A DNA stretch of 64,000 bases, taken from the NCBI RefSeq assembly GCF_900110255.1, contig NZ_FODD01000010.1:124001-188000 (forward strand), written 5' to 3'. The stretch is from Actinacidiphila rubida. GTDB lineage: Bacteria > Actinomycetota > Actinomycetes > Streptomycetales > Streptomycetaceae. The notes beneath the pieces were generated by a model. The model saw nothing but the letters and a program-made list of their open reading frames with translations. It was not told the origin of the DNA and searched no databases. Positions 34,548-43,466 of this stretch are shown piece by piece. The position numbers and the translations under genes were made by a program. Position 1 is the stretch's first letter; each line of letters starts with the position of its first letter.

Positions 34548-36044
34548 ATGCCTCGTAACGCAGTCATCGGCGTGGACATCGGCACGTCGAGCAGCAAGGG
34601 CGTCCTGGTCGACGCCGGCAGCGGCGACGTGCTCCGCTCGGCCGTGCGGGAGCACGCGGTGGACCGTCCGGGCCCCGGGCGCTTCGAGATGGACGCCCGG
34701 GTGTGGTGGAGGGAGTTCGCCTCCCTGTCCCGCGAGTTGACCGCGGACCTCGACCAGGACGGCCTGGCCGTCGCCGCCGTGGGCGTCAGCGGGATGGGGC
34801 CGTGCGTGCTGCTCACCGACGGCCACGACACTCCGGTGCGGCCGGCCATCCTCTATGGCGTCGACACCCGCTCCACGGCCCAGATCGCGCGCCTCGAGGA
34901 GGAGCTGGGCGCCGAGGAGATCGTCCGCCGCTGCGGGTCAGGGCTGTCGTCGCAGGCCGCCGGTGCGAAGATCGCCTGGGTCGCCGACGAGGAGCCGGAG
35001 GCGTTCGCCGACGCCCGCCGGCTGTACATGCCCAGTTCGTGGCTGGTGCGCCGGCTCACCGGCGCGTACGTCCTCGACCACCACTCGGCCAGCCAGTGCA
35101 CGCCCCTGTACGACACCAACGCCCAGGAGTGGTACGCGCCTTGGGTGCAGCGGATCGCCCCGCGGCTGGAACTGCCCCCATTGCGCTGGTCCGGCGAGGC
35201 CGCCGGGGCGGTGACCCTTGACGCGGCCGCGGAGACGGGGCTGCCGGCCGGGGTGCCGGTGACGACCGGGACCATCGACGCCTGGGCCGAGGCGGTGAGC
35301 GTGGGCGCGCAGGGCCCGGGCGACCTGATGCTGATGTACGGGACGACGATGTTCCTGGTGCACACGGTGCCCGGCGCCGGGCTGCTCACCAGCCCGGCGC
35401 TGTGGAGCACCGTCGGCGCGCTGCCCGGGACCCGCAACCTGGCCGGCGGCATGGCCACGTCGGGCGCGGTGACGACCTGGCTGCGCGAGCTGTTCGGCTC
35501 ACCCGACTTCGCCGAACTGCTGCGGCTCGCCGAGGAGTCGGGGCCGGGCGCCAACGGCCTGCTCATGCTGCCGTACTTCGCGGGGGAGCGGACCCCGCTC
35601 ATGGACCCCGCGGCCCGCGGCCTCATCGCCGGTCTGACGCTCTCCCACACCCGTGGCGACCTCTACCGGGCCGCGCTCGAGGGCACGGCGTGCGGGGTGC
35701 GGCACAACATCGAGGCGATCGAGGCGGCCGGCGGCGACATCCGCCGGATCGTGGCGGTCGGCGGCGGCACCAAGGGCGCGTTGTGGACGCGGATCGTCTC
35801 CGACGTCACCGGCCGTGCCCAGGAGGTCCGGGCCACCACGATCGGCGCCGCGTACGGCGACGCGCTGCTCGCCGCCCAACTCGCCGGGGACGCCCGCATC
35901 GACGACTGGAACCCGGTCGCCGAGGTGGTCCGGCCCGACCCGGCCCGCACCGCCGCCTACGACGAACTGTACGGGTTGTACCGGCAGCTCTACCCGGCCT
36001 CCGCCGACGTCGTGCACGCCCTCGCGGCCCGCCAGCACCGCTGA
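34548..36044 (+). CDS. FGGY-family carbohydrate kinase, probable D-ribulokinase
   Basis: A 498-residue FGGY kinase with the N-terminal phosphate loop GVDIGTSSSKGVL (8-20), the substrate Asp region TGTIDAWAEA, and the FGGY C-terminal signature around YFAGERTPLMDPAARG and VGGGTKGALW. Known substrates of close groups are D-xylulose, L-ribulose, D-ribulose and L-fuculose. With an isomerase of the fucose/D-arabinose type downstream, D-ribulose is the best guess. ATG at 34548 was taken; ATG at 34539 is also in frame. Neither has a good ribosome-binding site, and the operator almost touches the start, so a very short leader is likely. Confidence 0.85.
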   Translation: MPRNAVIGVDIGTSSSKGVLVDAGSGDVLRSAVREHAVDRPGPGRFEMDARVWWREFASLSRELTADLDQDGLAVAAVGVSGMGPCVLLTDGHDTPVRPAILYGVDTRSTAQIARLEEELGAEEIVRRCGSGLSSQAAGAKIAWVADEEPEAFADARRLYMPSSWLVRRLTGAYVLDHHSASQCTPLYDTNAQEWYAPWVQRIAPRLELPPLRWSGEAAGAVTLDAAAETGLPAGVPVTTGTIDAWAEAVSVGAQGPGDLMLMYGTTMFLVHTVPGAGLLTSPALWSTVGALPGTRNLAGGMATSGAVTTWLRELFGSPDFAELLRLAEESGPGANGLLMLPYFAGERTPLMDPAARGLIAGLTLSHTRGDLYRAALEGTACGVRHNIEAIEAAGGDIRRIVAVGGGTKGALWTRIVSDVTGRAQEVRATTIGAAYGDALLAAQLAGDARIDDWNPVAEVVRPDPARTAAYDELYGLYRQLYPASADVVHALAARQHR

Positions 36045-36151
36045 CCGCGGTCTCCGCCCCGGCCCCGTCGCGGTAGCCCCGCAGGCCGCCGAGGCCACGG
36101 AAGTCGCTGAATCCGTACGGCCGCGGCCGCGGAAGGCCCGGAAGCCGCCGC

Positions 36152-36221
36152 GATCCCGGAACCCGGAACCCGGAACCCCGAGCCGCGAACCCCGAGCCGC
36201 GAGCCGCGAGCCGCGATCCCC
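36152..36221 (+). repeat. Array of ten 7-bp units between kinase and isomerase genes
   Basis: Ten in-phase heptamers all begin with GA: GATCCCG, GAACCCG twice, GAACCCC, GAGCCGC, GAACCCC, GAGCCGC three times, GATCCCC. It fills a third of the 226-base gap 36045-36270, which otherwise shows only the isomerase ribosome-binding site. Confidence 0.8.
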
Positions 36222-36270
36222 GAGAACCCCGCACCACAGTCAGCCAGCCACTGCGAAGGAGTCACCCGGC

Positions 36271-37905
36271 ATGACGTATTCCCTGCCGACGCCCATACAG
36301 CCGCCGGCCGCCGAGCCCGGCGTCGTTCACACCGTCGCCAGCGGTGACCTGCGGCCGAGCGCGAACGTGACCTGCTGGCCGGTCCAGGAGCGGCTGGAGG
36401 CAGCGCTGTCGGCCGCGGTCGGCTCCCTGGGCTGGAGGGTCGAGCGCGGCCACGAGGTCGACGCGGACAAGGGCCACGGCTTCATCGACAGCCAGCGGGC
36501 CGGCATCGAGGTGTTCAAACGCCTGCCCCCCGACGCGCCGCTGATCGTCGTCGAGGCCGTCTGGCAGTACAGCCACCATGTGCTGGCCGGACTGCGCACC
36601 CACCGCGGCCCGATCCTCGTCGTGGCGAACTGGAGCGGCGAGTACCCCGGGCTGGTGGGCCTGCTCAACCTGGCGGGCAGCATGACGAAGGCGGGCACGC
36701 CGTACTCCGTCCTGTGGAGCGAGGACTTCACCGACGAGGCCGCGCTGCAGGGCCTGAAGACCTGGCTCGGCACCGGGCGCCTGACGCACGACACCAGCCA
36801 CGTGCGGGAGCTGCCGGCGCTGCCGCCGGGGCCCGAGACGGAACTCGGCACGGCGCTCGCGCGGCAGTTGAGGGACGAGAAGGCCGTCATCGGCGTCTTC
36901 GACGAGGGCTGCATGGGCATGTACAACGCCATCTTCGACGACGAACTGCTCAACCCCCTCGGCATCTACAAGGAGCGGCTGTCGCAGAGCGCGCTGGTCG
37001 CCGAGATGGGGCGGGTCGGCGACGAGGAGGCGGCGGCCGTCCGCACCTGGCTCGACGGTGCCGGGCTGACCTTCCACACCGGCACCGACGAGGCCACCGA
37101 GCTGACCGACGCCCAGCTCCTCAGCCAGTTCCGGATGTACGTGGCCGCGCTGCGCATGGCCGACGACTTCGGCCTGGACGCCGTCGGCATCCAGTACCAG
37201 CAGGGGCTCAAGGACACCGTCCCGGCCAGCGACCTCGCCGAGGGACTGCTGAACAACGTGTCGCGGCCGCCGGTGCTCAGCCGTGACGGGTCGCGCGAGC
37301 TCTACGCCGGCGCCGCGCTGCCGCACTTCAACGAGGTGGACGAAGGCGTGGCCGTCGACTCCCTGGTCACCAACCGCATCTGGAAGGCGATGGGTCTCGA
37401 CCCGGCCACCACCCTGCACGACATCCGCTGGGGCGAGGAGTACGACGGCCGGTTCGTGTGGGTCTTCGAGATCTCCGGCTCGGTCCCGGCCTCGCACAAC
37501 GGCGGCTACGACCGGTCGTGGAGCATGCGGCAGCCGCCGATGTACTTCCCGCTCGGCGGTGGCACGCTCAGCGGTGTCTCCAAGCCCGGGGAGATCGTGT
37601 GGTCGCGGGTGTTCCTGATGGACGGAGCCCTCCATGTCGACCTGGGCCGTGCCACGGTGGTCGAGCTGCCCGAGGAGGAGACGCGGCGCCGGCTCGACGC
37701 CACGACCCCCCAGTGGCCGATCATGCACGCGGTGCTGCACGGGGTCACCCGGGACCAGTTCATGGCCCGGCACCGCGCCAACCACCTGAACGTCGTCTAC
37801 GCGCCCGACGCCGAGACGGCCGACAGGGGCCTGCTGGCCAAGGCCGCGATGTTCGCCGAACTGGGCGTGAGCGTCCACCTGTGCGGGGACACCGCGCTCG
37901 GCTGA
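36271..37905 (+). CDS. L-fucose/D-arabinose isomerase-like protein
   Basis: A 544-residue cytoplasmic protein related to the fucose/arabinose isomerase superfamily. It has an N-terminal alpha/beta part with substrate-loop DEGCMGMYNA (211-220), a middle domain with GIQYQQGLKD (307-315), and a C-terminal part with HFNEVDEGVAVDSLVTN (352-368) carrying acidic candidate metal ligands. It ends in the motif SVHLCGD. L-fucose isomerases also interconvert D-arabinose and D-ribulose, which fits the ribulokinase-like gene 226 bases upstream. ATG at 36271 follows AAGGAG. I see no separate promoter, so it is probably read from the kinase promoter. Superfamily call is moderate; the exact sugar is inferred from context. 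Confidence 0.68.
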   Translation: MTYSLPTPIQPPAAEPGVVHTVASGDLRPSANVTCWPVQERLEAALSAAVGSLGWRVERGHEVDADKGHGFIDSQRAGIEVFKRLPPDAPLIVVEAVWQYSHHVLAGLRTHRGPILVVANWSGEYPGLVGLLNLAGSMTKAGTPYSVLWSEDFTDEAALQGLKTWLGTGRLTHDTSHVRELPALPPGPETELGTALARQLRDEKAVIGVFDEGCMGMYNAIFDDELLNPLGIYKERLSQSALVAEMGRVGDEEAAAVRTWLDGAGLTFHTGTDEATELTDAQLLSQFRMYVAALRMADDFGLDAVGIQYQQGLKDTVPASDLAEGLLNNVSRPPVLSRDGSRELYAGAALPHFNEVDEGVAVDSLVTNRIWKAMGLDPATTLHDIRWGEEYDGRFVWVFEISGSVPASHNGGYDRSWSMRQPPMYFPLGGGTLSGVSKPGEIVWSRVFLMDGALHVDLGRATVVELPEEETRRRLDATTPQWPIMHAVLHGVTRDQFMARHRANHLNVVYAPDAETADRGLLAKAAMFAELGVSVHLCGDTALG

Positions 37906-37916
37906 CCGGACGTCCC

Positions 37917-37971
37917 GGGCCCTGACAGGTGCCGGGACGGCCCCGGGCCGTCCCGGCACCTGTCAGGGCCC
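37917..37971. terminator. Perfect 55-nt hairpin closing the locus
   Basis: Arms 37917-37943 and 37945-37971 are exact 27-bp complements around one central base. It lies between the convergent isomerase and GH15 genes. The rest of 37972-38144 holds nothing recognised. Confidence 0.9.
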
Positions 37972-38144
37972 CGCGCCGTGGCCGCCGCCCCGGACGATCA
38001 GCCGGCGCCGTCCCGCGCTCGCGCCGCCCGGTACGCCAGCCCCCGCGTGAGGGTGTCCCGCACACTCGCCTTCAGGTGCCGGGCCCACGGCGGCGGCCCG
38101 GGCGCGCGCCCGGCCCGGCGGCGGGGCGGCCCGCGGGGGCGGAC

Positions 38145-39998
38145 TCAGTCGGGGCAGAACGCCGTACCGTCCGCGATGCTCCGCGCGGTGATCTCGCCGG
38201 ACTTCACCCGGGAGATCATCCACGCCGCGTTGATCAGCCCCACGTGGCTGAACGCCTGGGGGAAGTTGCCCAGTGCCTCGCCCGATCCGACGGCGACCTC
38301 CTCGGCCATCAGCCCGACGTCGTTCGCGGCCGCCGCGGCCCGCTCGAACACCCGCTCCGCCTCGTCGACCTCCCCGGCCAGCGCCAGCGCCTCGGCGAGC
38401 CAGAAGGTGCACAGCAGGAACGTCCCCTCGCCGCCGGTCAGCCCGTCGTCCATGGCGCCGTACCGGTGGACCAGGCCCCGGTCGTCGGTCAGGTGCTCGG
38501 TGATCGCGCGGAGCGTGGACAGCATCCGCGGGTCGTCGGCCGGCGTGAAGCCGACCAGCGGCAGCATCAGCGTCGAGGAGTCGAGGACGCGGGAGCCGAA
38601 GGCCTGGGTGTACGCGCCGACGTCGTCGTTCCAGGCGTGCTCCTCGATCGCGGCGCGGATCTCGTCCCGGACGCGGCTCCACACCGGCACGCGGTCCTCG
38701 GCGCCGAGCAGTCCGGCGAGCTGCACGCCGTGGTGCGCGGCCACCCAGCACATCAGCTTGGAGTACACGAAGTGCCGGCGCCCGCTGCGGACCTCCCAGA
38801 TGCCCTCGTCCGGCTCCCGCCACCGCTGGCAGGCGGTGTCCACCAGCGAGGCCAGGAAGTGCAACGTCGTCGTGTCGGCCCGCGGCAGGTAGGAGCGCAG
38901 GCGGTGTGCCGAGCACATCAGCTCCCCGTAGACGTCGAGTTGCCGCTGTCGCCAGGCGTCGTTCCCGATCCGCACCGGCGAACTGCCCCGCCACCCCGGC
39001 AGATGGCCCAACTCCCGTTCCGTCAGGTCGCACTCGCCACGGACCCCGAACATGATCTGCAGGTCCTGGCGGCCCCGCGGGTCGGCCGCCGCGGCCTGCG
39101 CCATCCAGTCGAAGAACGCCACCGCCTCGTCCGGACAGGCCGCGACCCACAGGGCGTTGAGTGCGAAGGAACCGTCACGGACCCACGCGTAGCGGTAGTC
39201 CCAGTTGCGAGGGCCGCCCACCGCCTCCGGCAGGGAGGTGGTGGGGGCGGCGATGATCGCGCCCGAGGGACGGTAGGTGAGGGCCTGCAGCACCCGGCCG
39301 CTGTGGTGGACCTGGTCCTCCCACATGCCCTGGTACCGCTCGTGCTGGTCGGACCAGACGCGCCACGCGCCGATGGTCTCCCACAACAGGTCCTCGATCT
39401 CCCCCTGGCTCCTCAGCCGCGGCGTCTGACCGGCCTGCACGAAGTGCAGGGCGAAGGCGAGCCGGTCCCCGGCGTGCACGGTGAACCTGGCGTGCGCGCA
39501 GTCGTCGACCTCGAACGGGACCGGGGAGCTCAGCCCCAGGGTGTGCGGTCCGCCGTGGCACCGCATGCCGCCCTCCACCGGGATCAGCAGCGGGTGGACC
39601 AGCCCGTACTCCGGGCGCGGTGCGAACTGCGCCTCGACGTCGACGTCGCCGCGGATCCCCTGCAGCACGCGCACCAGCACCTGCGGGGCCTCGGCCCCCA
39701 GCGCGTGGCCGCCCTCGTTGGGTCCGGTGGCGAACGCGTCGGTGACCGCCACCTCCCCGCCGGTGGTGCGGAACGACGTCCGCACCACCAGGGACCCGTC
39801 CAGGTAGACGCGACTGCTCTCGAAGCCCGCCGACGGGGCGATCGACCAGTGCCCGGCGCCCTCGCCGAGCAACCGGGCGAACACCGCGCGGGAGTCGAAG
39901 CAGGGCACGCACAGCCAGTCGATCGAACCGCCCTTGCTCACCAGCGCCGCCGTCCGGCAGTCGGACAGCAGCGCGTAGTCGCCGATCGCGGTCTGCAT
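38145..39998 (-). CDS. Glycoside hydrolase family 15 protein (glucoamylase/trehalase-like)
   Basis: A 617-residue cytoplasmic GH15 enzyme. The N-terminal beta-sandwich starts IGDYALLSDCRTAALVSKGG, and the (alpha/alpha)6 barrel contains GGPRNWDYRYAWVRDGSF. A late segment (GEGTFLLCTFWLAEALALAG) is typical of bacterial members. In actinomycetes this group includes trehalases and glucoamylase-like enzymes of trehalose and glycogen metabolism, so alpha-glucosidic cleavage is expected, not arabinan. ATG at 39998 has GAGGAG eight bases upstream and is preferred to GTG at 40004. It is separated from the arabinan-type locus by the strong hairpin. Confidence 0.88.
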   Translation of the reverse strand: MQTAIGDYALLSDCRTAALVSKGGSIDWLCVPCFDSRAVFARLLGEGAGHWSIAPSAGFESSRVYLDGSLVVRTSFRTTGGEVAVTDAFATGPNEGGHALGAEAPQVLVRVLQGIRGDVDVEAQFAPRPEYGLVHPLLIPVEGGMRCHGGPHTLGLSSPVPFEVDDCAHARFTVHAGDRLAFALHFVQAGQTPRLRSQGEIEDLLWETIGAWRVWSDQHERYQGMWEDQVHHSGRVLQALTYRPSGAIIAAPTTSLPEAVGGPRNWDYRYAWVRDGSFALNALWVAACPDEAVAFFDWMAQAAAADPRGRQDLQIMFGVRGECDLTERELGHLPGWRGSSPVRIGNDAWRQRQLDVYGELMCSAHRLRSYLPRADTTTLHFLASLVDTACQRWREPDEGIWEVRSGRRHFVYSKLMCWVAAHHGVQLAGLLGAEDRVPVWSRVRDEIRAAIEEHAWNDDVGAYTQAFGSRVLDSSTLMLPLVGFTPADDPRMLSTLRAITEHLTDDRGLVHRYGAMDDGLTGGEGTFLLCTFWLAEALALAGEVDEAERVFERAAAAANDVGLMAEEVAVGSGEALGNFPQAFSHVGLINAAWMISRVKSGEITARSIADGTAFCPD

Positions 39999-40122
39999 CG
40001 ACACAGCTCCTCTCCCCGGCCCTGAGCGAGGTCGGAGGTGCGGCCTTCAATCAACCGTACGGGGCACCAAGTGGTCGCGCAGCGCGGCGCCGGGCGACGC
40101 CGTTCCGGGGCGGGGTCCGGGC

Positions 40123-40752
40123 TCAGAACCCGATGGCCTCGCGGAGCAGCAGGACGGTGCCGCGCCCCGGGGTGCGCTCGGCGTTGAGGACGAGCAGGCG
40201 GTTGACGGCGCTGGGCACCCCGTAGGCCTTCCGCGTGCGGGCGCTCTCCAGCGGGAGGCAGTGGTCCTCGACGCGCCGCAGCGCGGTCTCCAGGTCGGGC
40301 ACCACCTTCTGCGCCCCGACGACCCAGATGGCGCGGGCGGCGCCGCCCGCGTAACCGGGCAGCTGGCTGCCGCTGCCCGAGGCGATCACGAGGGAGCCGG
40401 TCTCGGTGAGCGCGGCGACGCTGCCCACGATGACGTCGGGGCTCGCGAGCAGCCGCCGGATGCCGTCGGCTTCGGTGGTGCGGTCCATCGCGACGGCCCG
40501 GGGCTTGATCGCCTCGTACCGCCCGCCGGCGTTGATGTCGTCGTCGATGCCCGACAGGCGGAGTGTCTCGCTGGCGCCGGTGAACACGCTCGCACCCTCG
40601 GGAATCAGGTCGCGCATCCGGACACGCGCGGCTGCGGCGTCGTCGAGGATCTCCACGGCGAAGCCGTGTGCGGTCAGGGCGGCGGCCGCGCGCTCCAGGC
40701 GGTCGGTCGTCGCGGGGGCCTCGAACTGGGTGGCCGGCATCGGGGTGGTCAT
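40123..40752 (-). CDS. LUD-domain protein (LutC/YkgG-like)
   Basis: A 209-residue protein with the LUD fold. It has RDLIPEGASVFTGASETL near residue 45, the conserved GSVAALTETGSLVIASGSG (126-144) and a C-terminal GTVLLLREAIGF. LutC-type proteins take part in L-lactate oxidation together with the iron-sulfur proteins LutA and LutB. None is here, so this is one of the stand-alone LUD proteins whose role is unclear. Start at 40752; it diverges from the SigJ-like gene. Confidence 0.8.
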   Translation of the reverse strand: MTTPMPATQFEAPATTDRLERAAAALTAHGFAVEILDDAAAARVRMRDLIPEGASVFTGASETLRLSGIDDDINAGGRYEAIKPRAVAMDRTTEADGIRRLLASPDVIVGSVAALTETGSLVIASGSGSQLPGYAGGAARAIWVVGAQKVVPDLETALRRVEDHCLPLESARTRKAYGVPSAVNRLLVLNAERTPGRGTVLLLREAIGF

Positions 40753-40972
40753 GGCTGTGTGGTCTTCCTGTTCGCTGGACGAAGTGCTGCTCTCGGCGGG
40801 TACGACAACGCAGCACGCCGGAATGTCAGGCGGCGCGGCGCCGTACGGTGCGTCCACGGCCCCGGCCACGGACCGGCGCGTCGTCGGCCGCGAGGCCCGC
40901 CGCCTCACATTCCGGGCCGCCGTCCTGTCGAATGGGGTGAGCGCAGCAGCGAGCGAGGGAGCCGCCGGCACC

Positions 40973-41917
40973 ATGACCACCCGATCCGGGACACGACAGG
41001 GCGGGCCCGACGAGGGCCTGGACACGGTGATGAGCGAGCGGCGCCAGCTGATCAACATCGCCTACCGGCTGCTGGGCTCCGTCGCCGAGGCCGAGGACGC
41101 CGTCCAGGAGACCTACGCGCGCTGGTACGCGATGTCCCCGGCCGAGCAGGACGCCATCGAGTCGCCCGGCGCCTGGCTGACGACCGTCACCAGCCGCATC
41201 TGCCTGAACGTGCTCGGCTCCGCCCGTGCCCGGCGGGAGACGTACGTCGGCGCGTGGATCCCCGAGCCGCTGCCCGGGCACGCGGAGTGGAGCCTCGGCG
41301 GCGGGCGGCCCGGCGGCGCCTCGGTGGACCCGGCCGACCGTGTCACGCTGGACGAGTCGGTCAACCTGGCGTTCCTGGTCGTGCTCGAGTCGATGACGCC
41401 GGCCGAACGCGTCGCGTTCATCCTCCACGACGTGTTCTGCCACTCCTTCGCGGAGGTGGCCGAGATCGTCGGCCGGACACCGGCGGCGTGCCGCCAGCTG
41501 GCCTCGTCGGCGCGCCGCCGCATCAGGACGTCGCGGCCGTCCGCGACGCCGGCCGCCCAACGGGCCGGCGTCGTGCGGGACTTCAAGCAGGCGTGGGAAG
41601 CCAAGGACATCGACGCGCTCGTCGCGCTGCTCGATCCCGGCGCCACGGCGATCGCCGACGGCGGCGGGCTCGCCGCGACGTTCCTGCACCCCATCGAGGG
41701 CGGCGAGCAGATCGCGCACGCCTGGGTCGAGATCGCCCGCCGCAAGCCGGAGAACATGGCGTTCCTGGAGGACAGCGTCAACGGCCAGCCCGGCCTGGTC
41801 GCCGTGCAGGACGGCGTCACGGTCACGGTGTTCGCGTTCGACGTCGCGGACGACCGGATCACGCACATCTGGGTGGTGCGCAACCCCGAGAAGCTCCGCC
41901 ACTGGACGACGGGCTGA
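40973..41917 (+). CDS. SigJ/ECF41-type RNA polymerase sigma factor with SnoaL-like tail
   Basis: A 314-residue extracytoplasmic-function sigma factor. Region 2 contains AYRLLGSVAEAEDAVQETYARWY. Region 4 contains MTPAERVAFILHDVFCHSFAEVAEIVGRT with the helix-turn-helix. A C-terminal NTF2/SnoaL-like domain of about 110 residues replaces a separate anti-sigma factor and regulates activity in this group. The partner gene of ECF41 factors is often a carboxymuconolactone decarboxylase or oxidoreductase; here the neighbours are a divergent LUD gene and a hypothetical gene. The start at 40973 lacks a strong ribosome-binding site. Confidence 0.88.
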   Translation: MTTRSGTRQGGPDEGLDTVMSERRQLINIAYRLLGSVAEAEDAVQETYARWYAMSPAEQDAIESPGAWLTTVTSRICLNVLGSARARRETYVGAWIPEPLPGHAEWSLGGGRPGGASVDPADRVTLDESVNLAFLVVLESMTPAERVAFILHDVFCHSFAEVAEIVGRTPAACRQLASSARRRIRTSRPSATPAAQRAGVVRDFKQAWEAKDIDALVALLDPGATAIADGGGLAATFLHPIEGGEQIAHAWVEIARRKPENMAFLEDSVNGQPGLVAVQDGVTVTVFAFDVADDRITHIWVVRNPEKLRHWTTG

Positions 41918-41997
41918 CCGCGCCGACGACGGCCCACCGGGCTGACCATGGGGCGATGGTGGGCGGGCGACGGGCGGCGCAGCCGCGTGTGAGCGGC

Positions 41998-42017
41998 GCG
42001 GCCGGCCCGCCGGCCGC
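41998..42017. terminator. Short hairpin between SigJ-like and hypothetical genes
   Basis: A 9-bp GC-only stem (41998-42006 with 42009-42017) between convergent genes. The loop is only two bases, so it may open to a shorter stem. Confidence 0.5.
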
Positions 42018-42018
42018 C

Positions 42019-42450
42019 TCAGTCGCCCAGGACCAGCCTCTCCAGGGCCGCGCGGGCACGCGCGTCGGACTCGGCGCGGCGGGCCACCGCCGCGGCCAGA
42101 TCGGCCGCCCACGCGTCGAGCGGCACCGGCGTCCGCGAGAGGACCACGCCGCGCACCACGGTCGCCAGCTCGCCCTGGGGGCGGCCGTGCGTCACGGTCA
42201 GGATCAACCGCTTGTCGTCCAGGGTGACTTCGAGCCGCTCGACGCGGCCCTCACGCCCCGCGAGCCGGTCGCCCACGGTGCGCCTGCGCTCCACGGCGAC
42301 CGCGTCCGCCGGCAGCGCGTCGGCGAGCGACACGGTCAGCACCTTGGCGTAGGTCTCCAGGTCGGCCGCGTCCCGGCGCAGCGCGGCGGCCAGCTGGTCG
42401 AGCACCGCGCCCGGATCCGGCTGCTCCGCCGAAGGTTCCCGCTCACTCAT
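42019..42450 (-). CDS. Conserved hypothetical protein
   Basis: A 143-residue soluble protein with helical N- and C-terminal parts (LDQLAAALRRDAADLETYAK; DAWAADLAAAVARRAESDAR, both in part) around a beta-rich middle (RVERLEVTLDDKRLILTVTHG). No signal or known motif. It lies 58 bases behind the YbjQ-domain gene in the same direction, and genes of this type often accompany YbjQ proteins in actinomycetes, so the two are probably an operon. Confidence 0.7.
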   Translation of the reverse strand: MSEREPSAEQPDPGAVLDQLAAALRRDAADLETYAKVLTVSLADALPADAVAVERRRTVGDRLAGREGRVERLEVTLDDKRLILTVTHGRPQGELATVVRGVVLSRTPVPLDAWAADLAAAVARRAESDARARAALERLVLGD

Positions 42451-42508
42451 CGTCTTCCCTCACGCTCCGAGACATCGTCGTGCACTGCCGGGCCCGGGCC
42501 CGGGCCTG

Positions 42509-43339
42509 TCAGCCGTCGAGGCTGAGCACCATCGTGGGCCGCTCGATCTCGTGGTCCGGCCGCAGGGGCCGGACCGCCGTGCCGATCGAGAAGAACTCGG
42601 TGGTGTGCCCGCCCCACCGGTGGTTGTGCGCGTTGAGCTGCACCCCGACCACGCCTTCCGCCTGGAGCGCCTCGGCCTCCGTCTGCATCCGTGCCATGGC
42701 CAGCTCACGCGCGTCGTAGAGGGCCTGCGTGAACTGCTCGATCTCCACGTTGCGGCCCATGTTCGACAGCACCGCGCCCATCTTCTGGTGGGCGATGTGG
42801 TAGACGCAGGTGCCCATCACCATGCCCAGCGGCGCGTAGCCCGCCCGGATCAGCGTCCAGAAGTCCTGCCCGGACAGGTCCGAGGTGAAGGGCTGCCCCT
42901 TGAGGTTGCGCCACGTGCCGCCGCCGGGCGGCGGGGCGTCGGCCTTGACCGCGGTGCCGATCGCGATGAACTCCGCGATGTCGTTGCCGAACTCCCGCGC
43001 CTCCACGGTCAGCCGGACGCCGACGATGCCGTCCGCGCCCAGCGCCGCGGCCTCCGCCTCCATCCGCGTCATGGCCAGCTCCCTGGCGTGGTACATCGCC
43101 TGGCTCAGGGTGGTCAGCTCCTGGTTCTTGCCCCAGCGGCCGAGCTGGATCCCCACGTGGTAGATCGAGCTGCCCAGCACCAGGCCGATCGGCTTGAAAC
43201 CGGCCTCCCTGACGAGCAGGAACTCGTTCACCGACAGGTCGCTGGTGAAGAGGGAGCCGGGCCTTCCGGGCGTCAGCTCGGCCAACCGGCGCATCGCGTC
43301 CGCGGGAACGCCTTCGGCGCTCGGCTGTTGGTTCGTCAT
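42509..43339 (-). CDS. Double YbjQ-domain protein (heavy-metal-binding domain, DUF74)
   Basis: A 276-residue cytoplasmic protein with two tandem YbjQ-like domains (about 30-140 and 160-265). Each carries LFTSDLS/FTSDLS at its start, a GxVxG(S/T)xxYHI/V segment, a helix with ARELAMxRMxxEAxALxAxG, and a final EFIAIGTAV / EFFSIGTAV strand. YbjQ domains form pentamers, and metal binding has been proposed but not established. ATG at 43339 follows GAGGGG. A related double-domain gene is next upstream, so the cluster arose by duplication. Confidence 0.82.
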   Translation of the reverse strand: MTNQQPSAEGVPADAMRRLAELTPGRPGSLFTSDLSVNEFLLVREAGFKPIGLVLGSSIYHVGIQLGRWGKNQELTTLSQAMYHARELAMTRMEAEAAALGADGIVGVRLTVEAREFGNDIAEFIAIGTAVKADAPPPGGGTWRNLKGQPFTSDLSGQDFWTLIRAGYAPLGMVMGTCVYHIAHQKMGAVLSNMGRNVEIEQFTQALYDARELAMARMQTEAEALQAEGVVGVQLNAHNHRWGGHTTEFFSIGTAVRPLRPDHEIERPTMVLSLDG

Positions 43340-43466
43340 GTCAGTACCCCTCGTCGACCGTGCGTTGGGCGATGCGTGACAGGCATCGGGAGATGGGCGG
43401 CCAGATGGAAACGGGAGCCGGAAAGGGACGGGGAACGGGAGCGGCACCGGGCAGGGCGCGGGGAGA

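Noticed and set aside
36152..36221. Heptamer array as a CRISPR-like repeat
   Set aside because: Units are contiguous 7-mers with no unique spacers and no cas genes nearby.
38145..39998. GH15 enzyme as part of the arabinan-type locus
   Set aside because: It converges on the locus, is separated by the strongest hairpin in the window, has no matching operator, and belongs to an alpha-glucosidic family.
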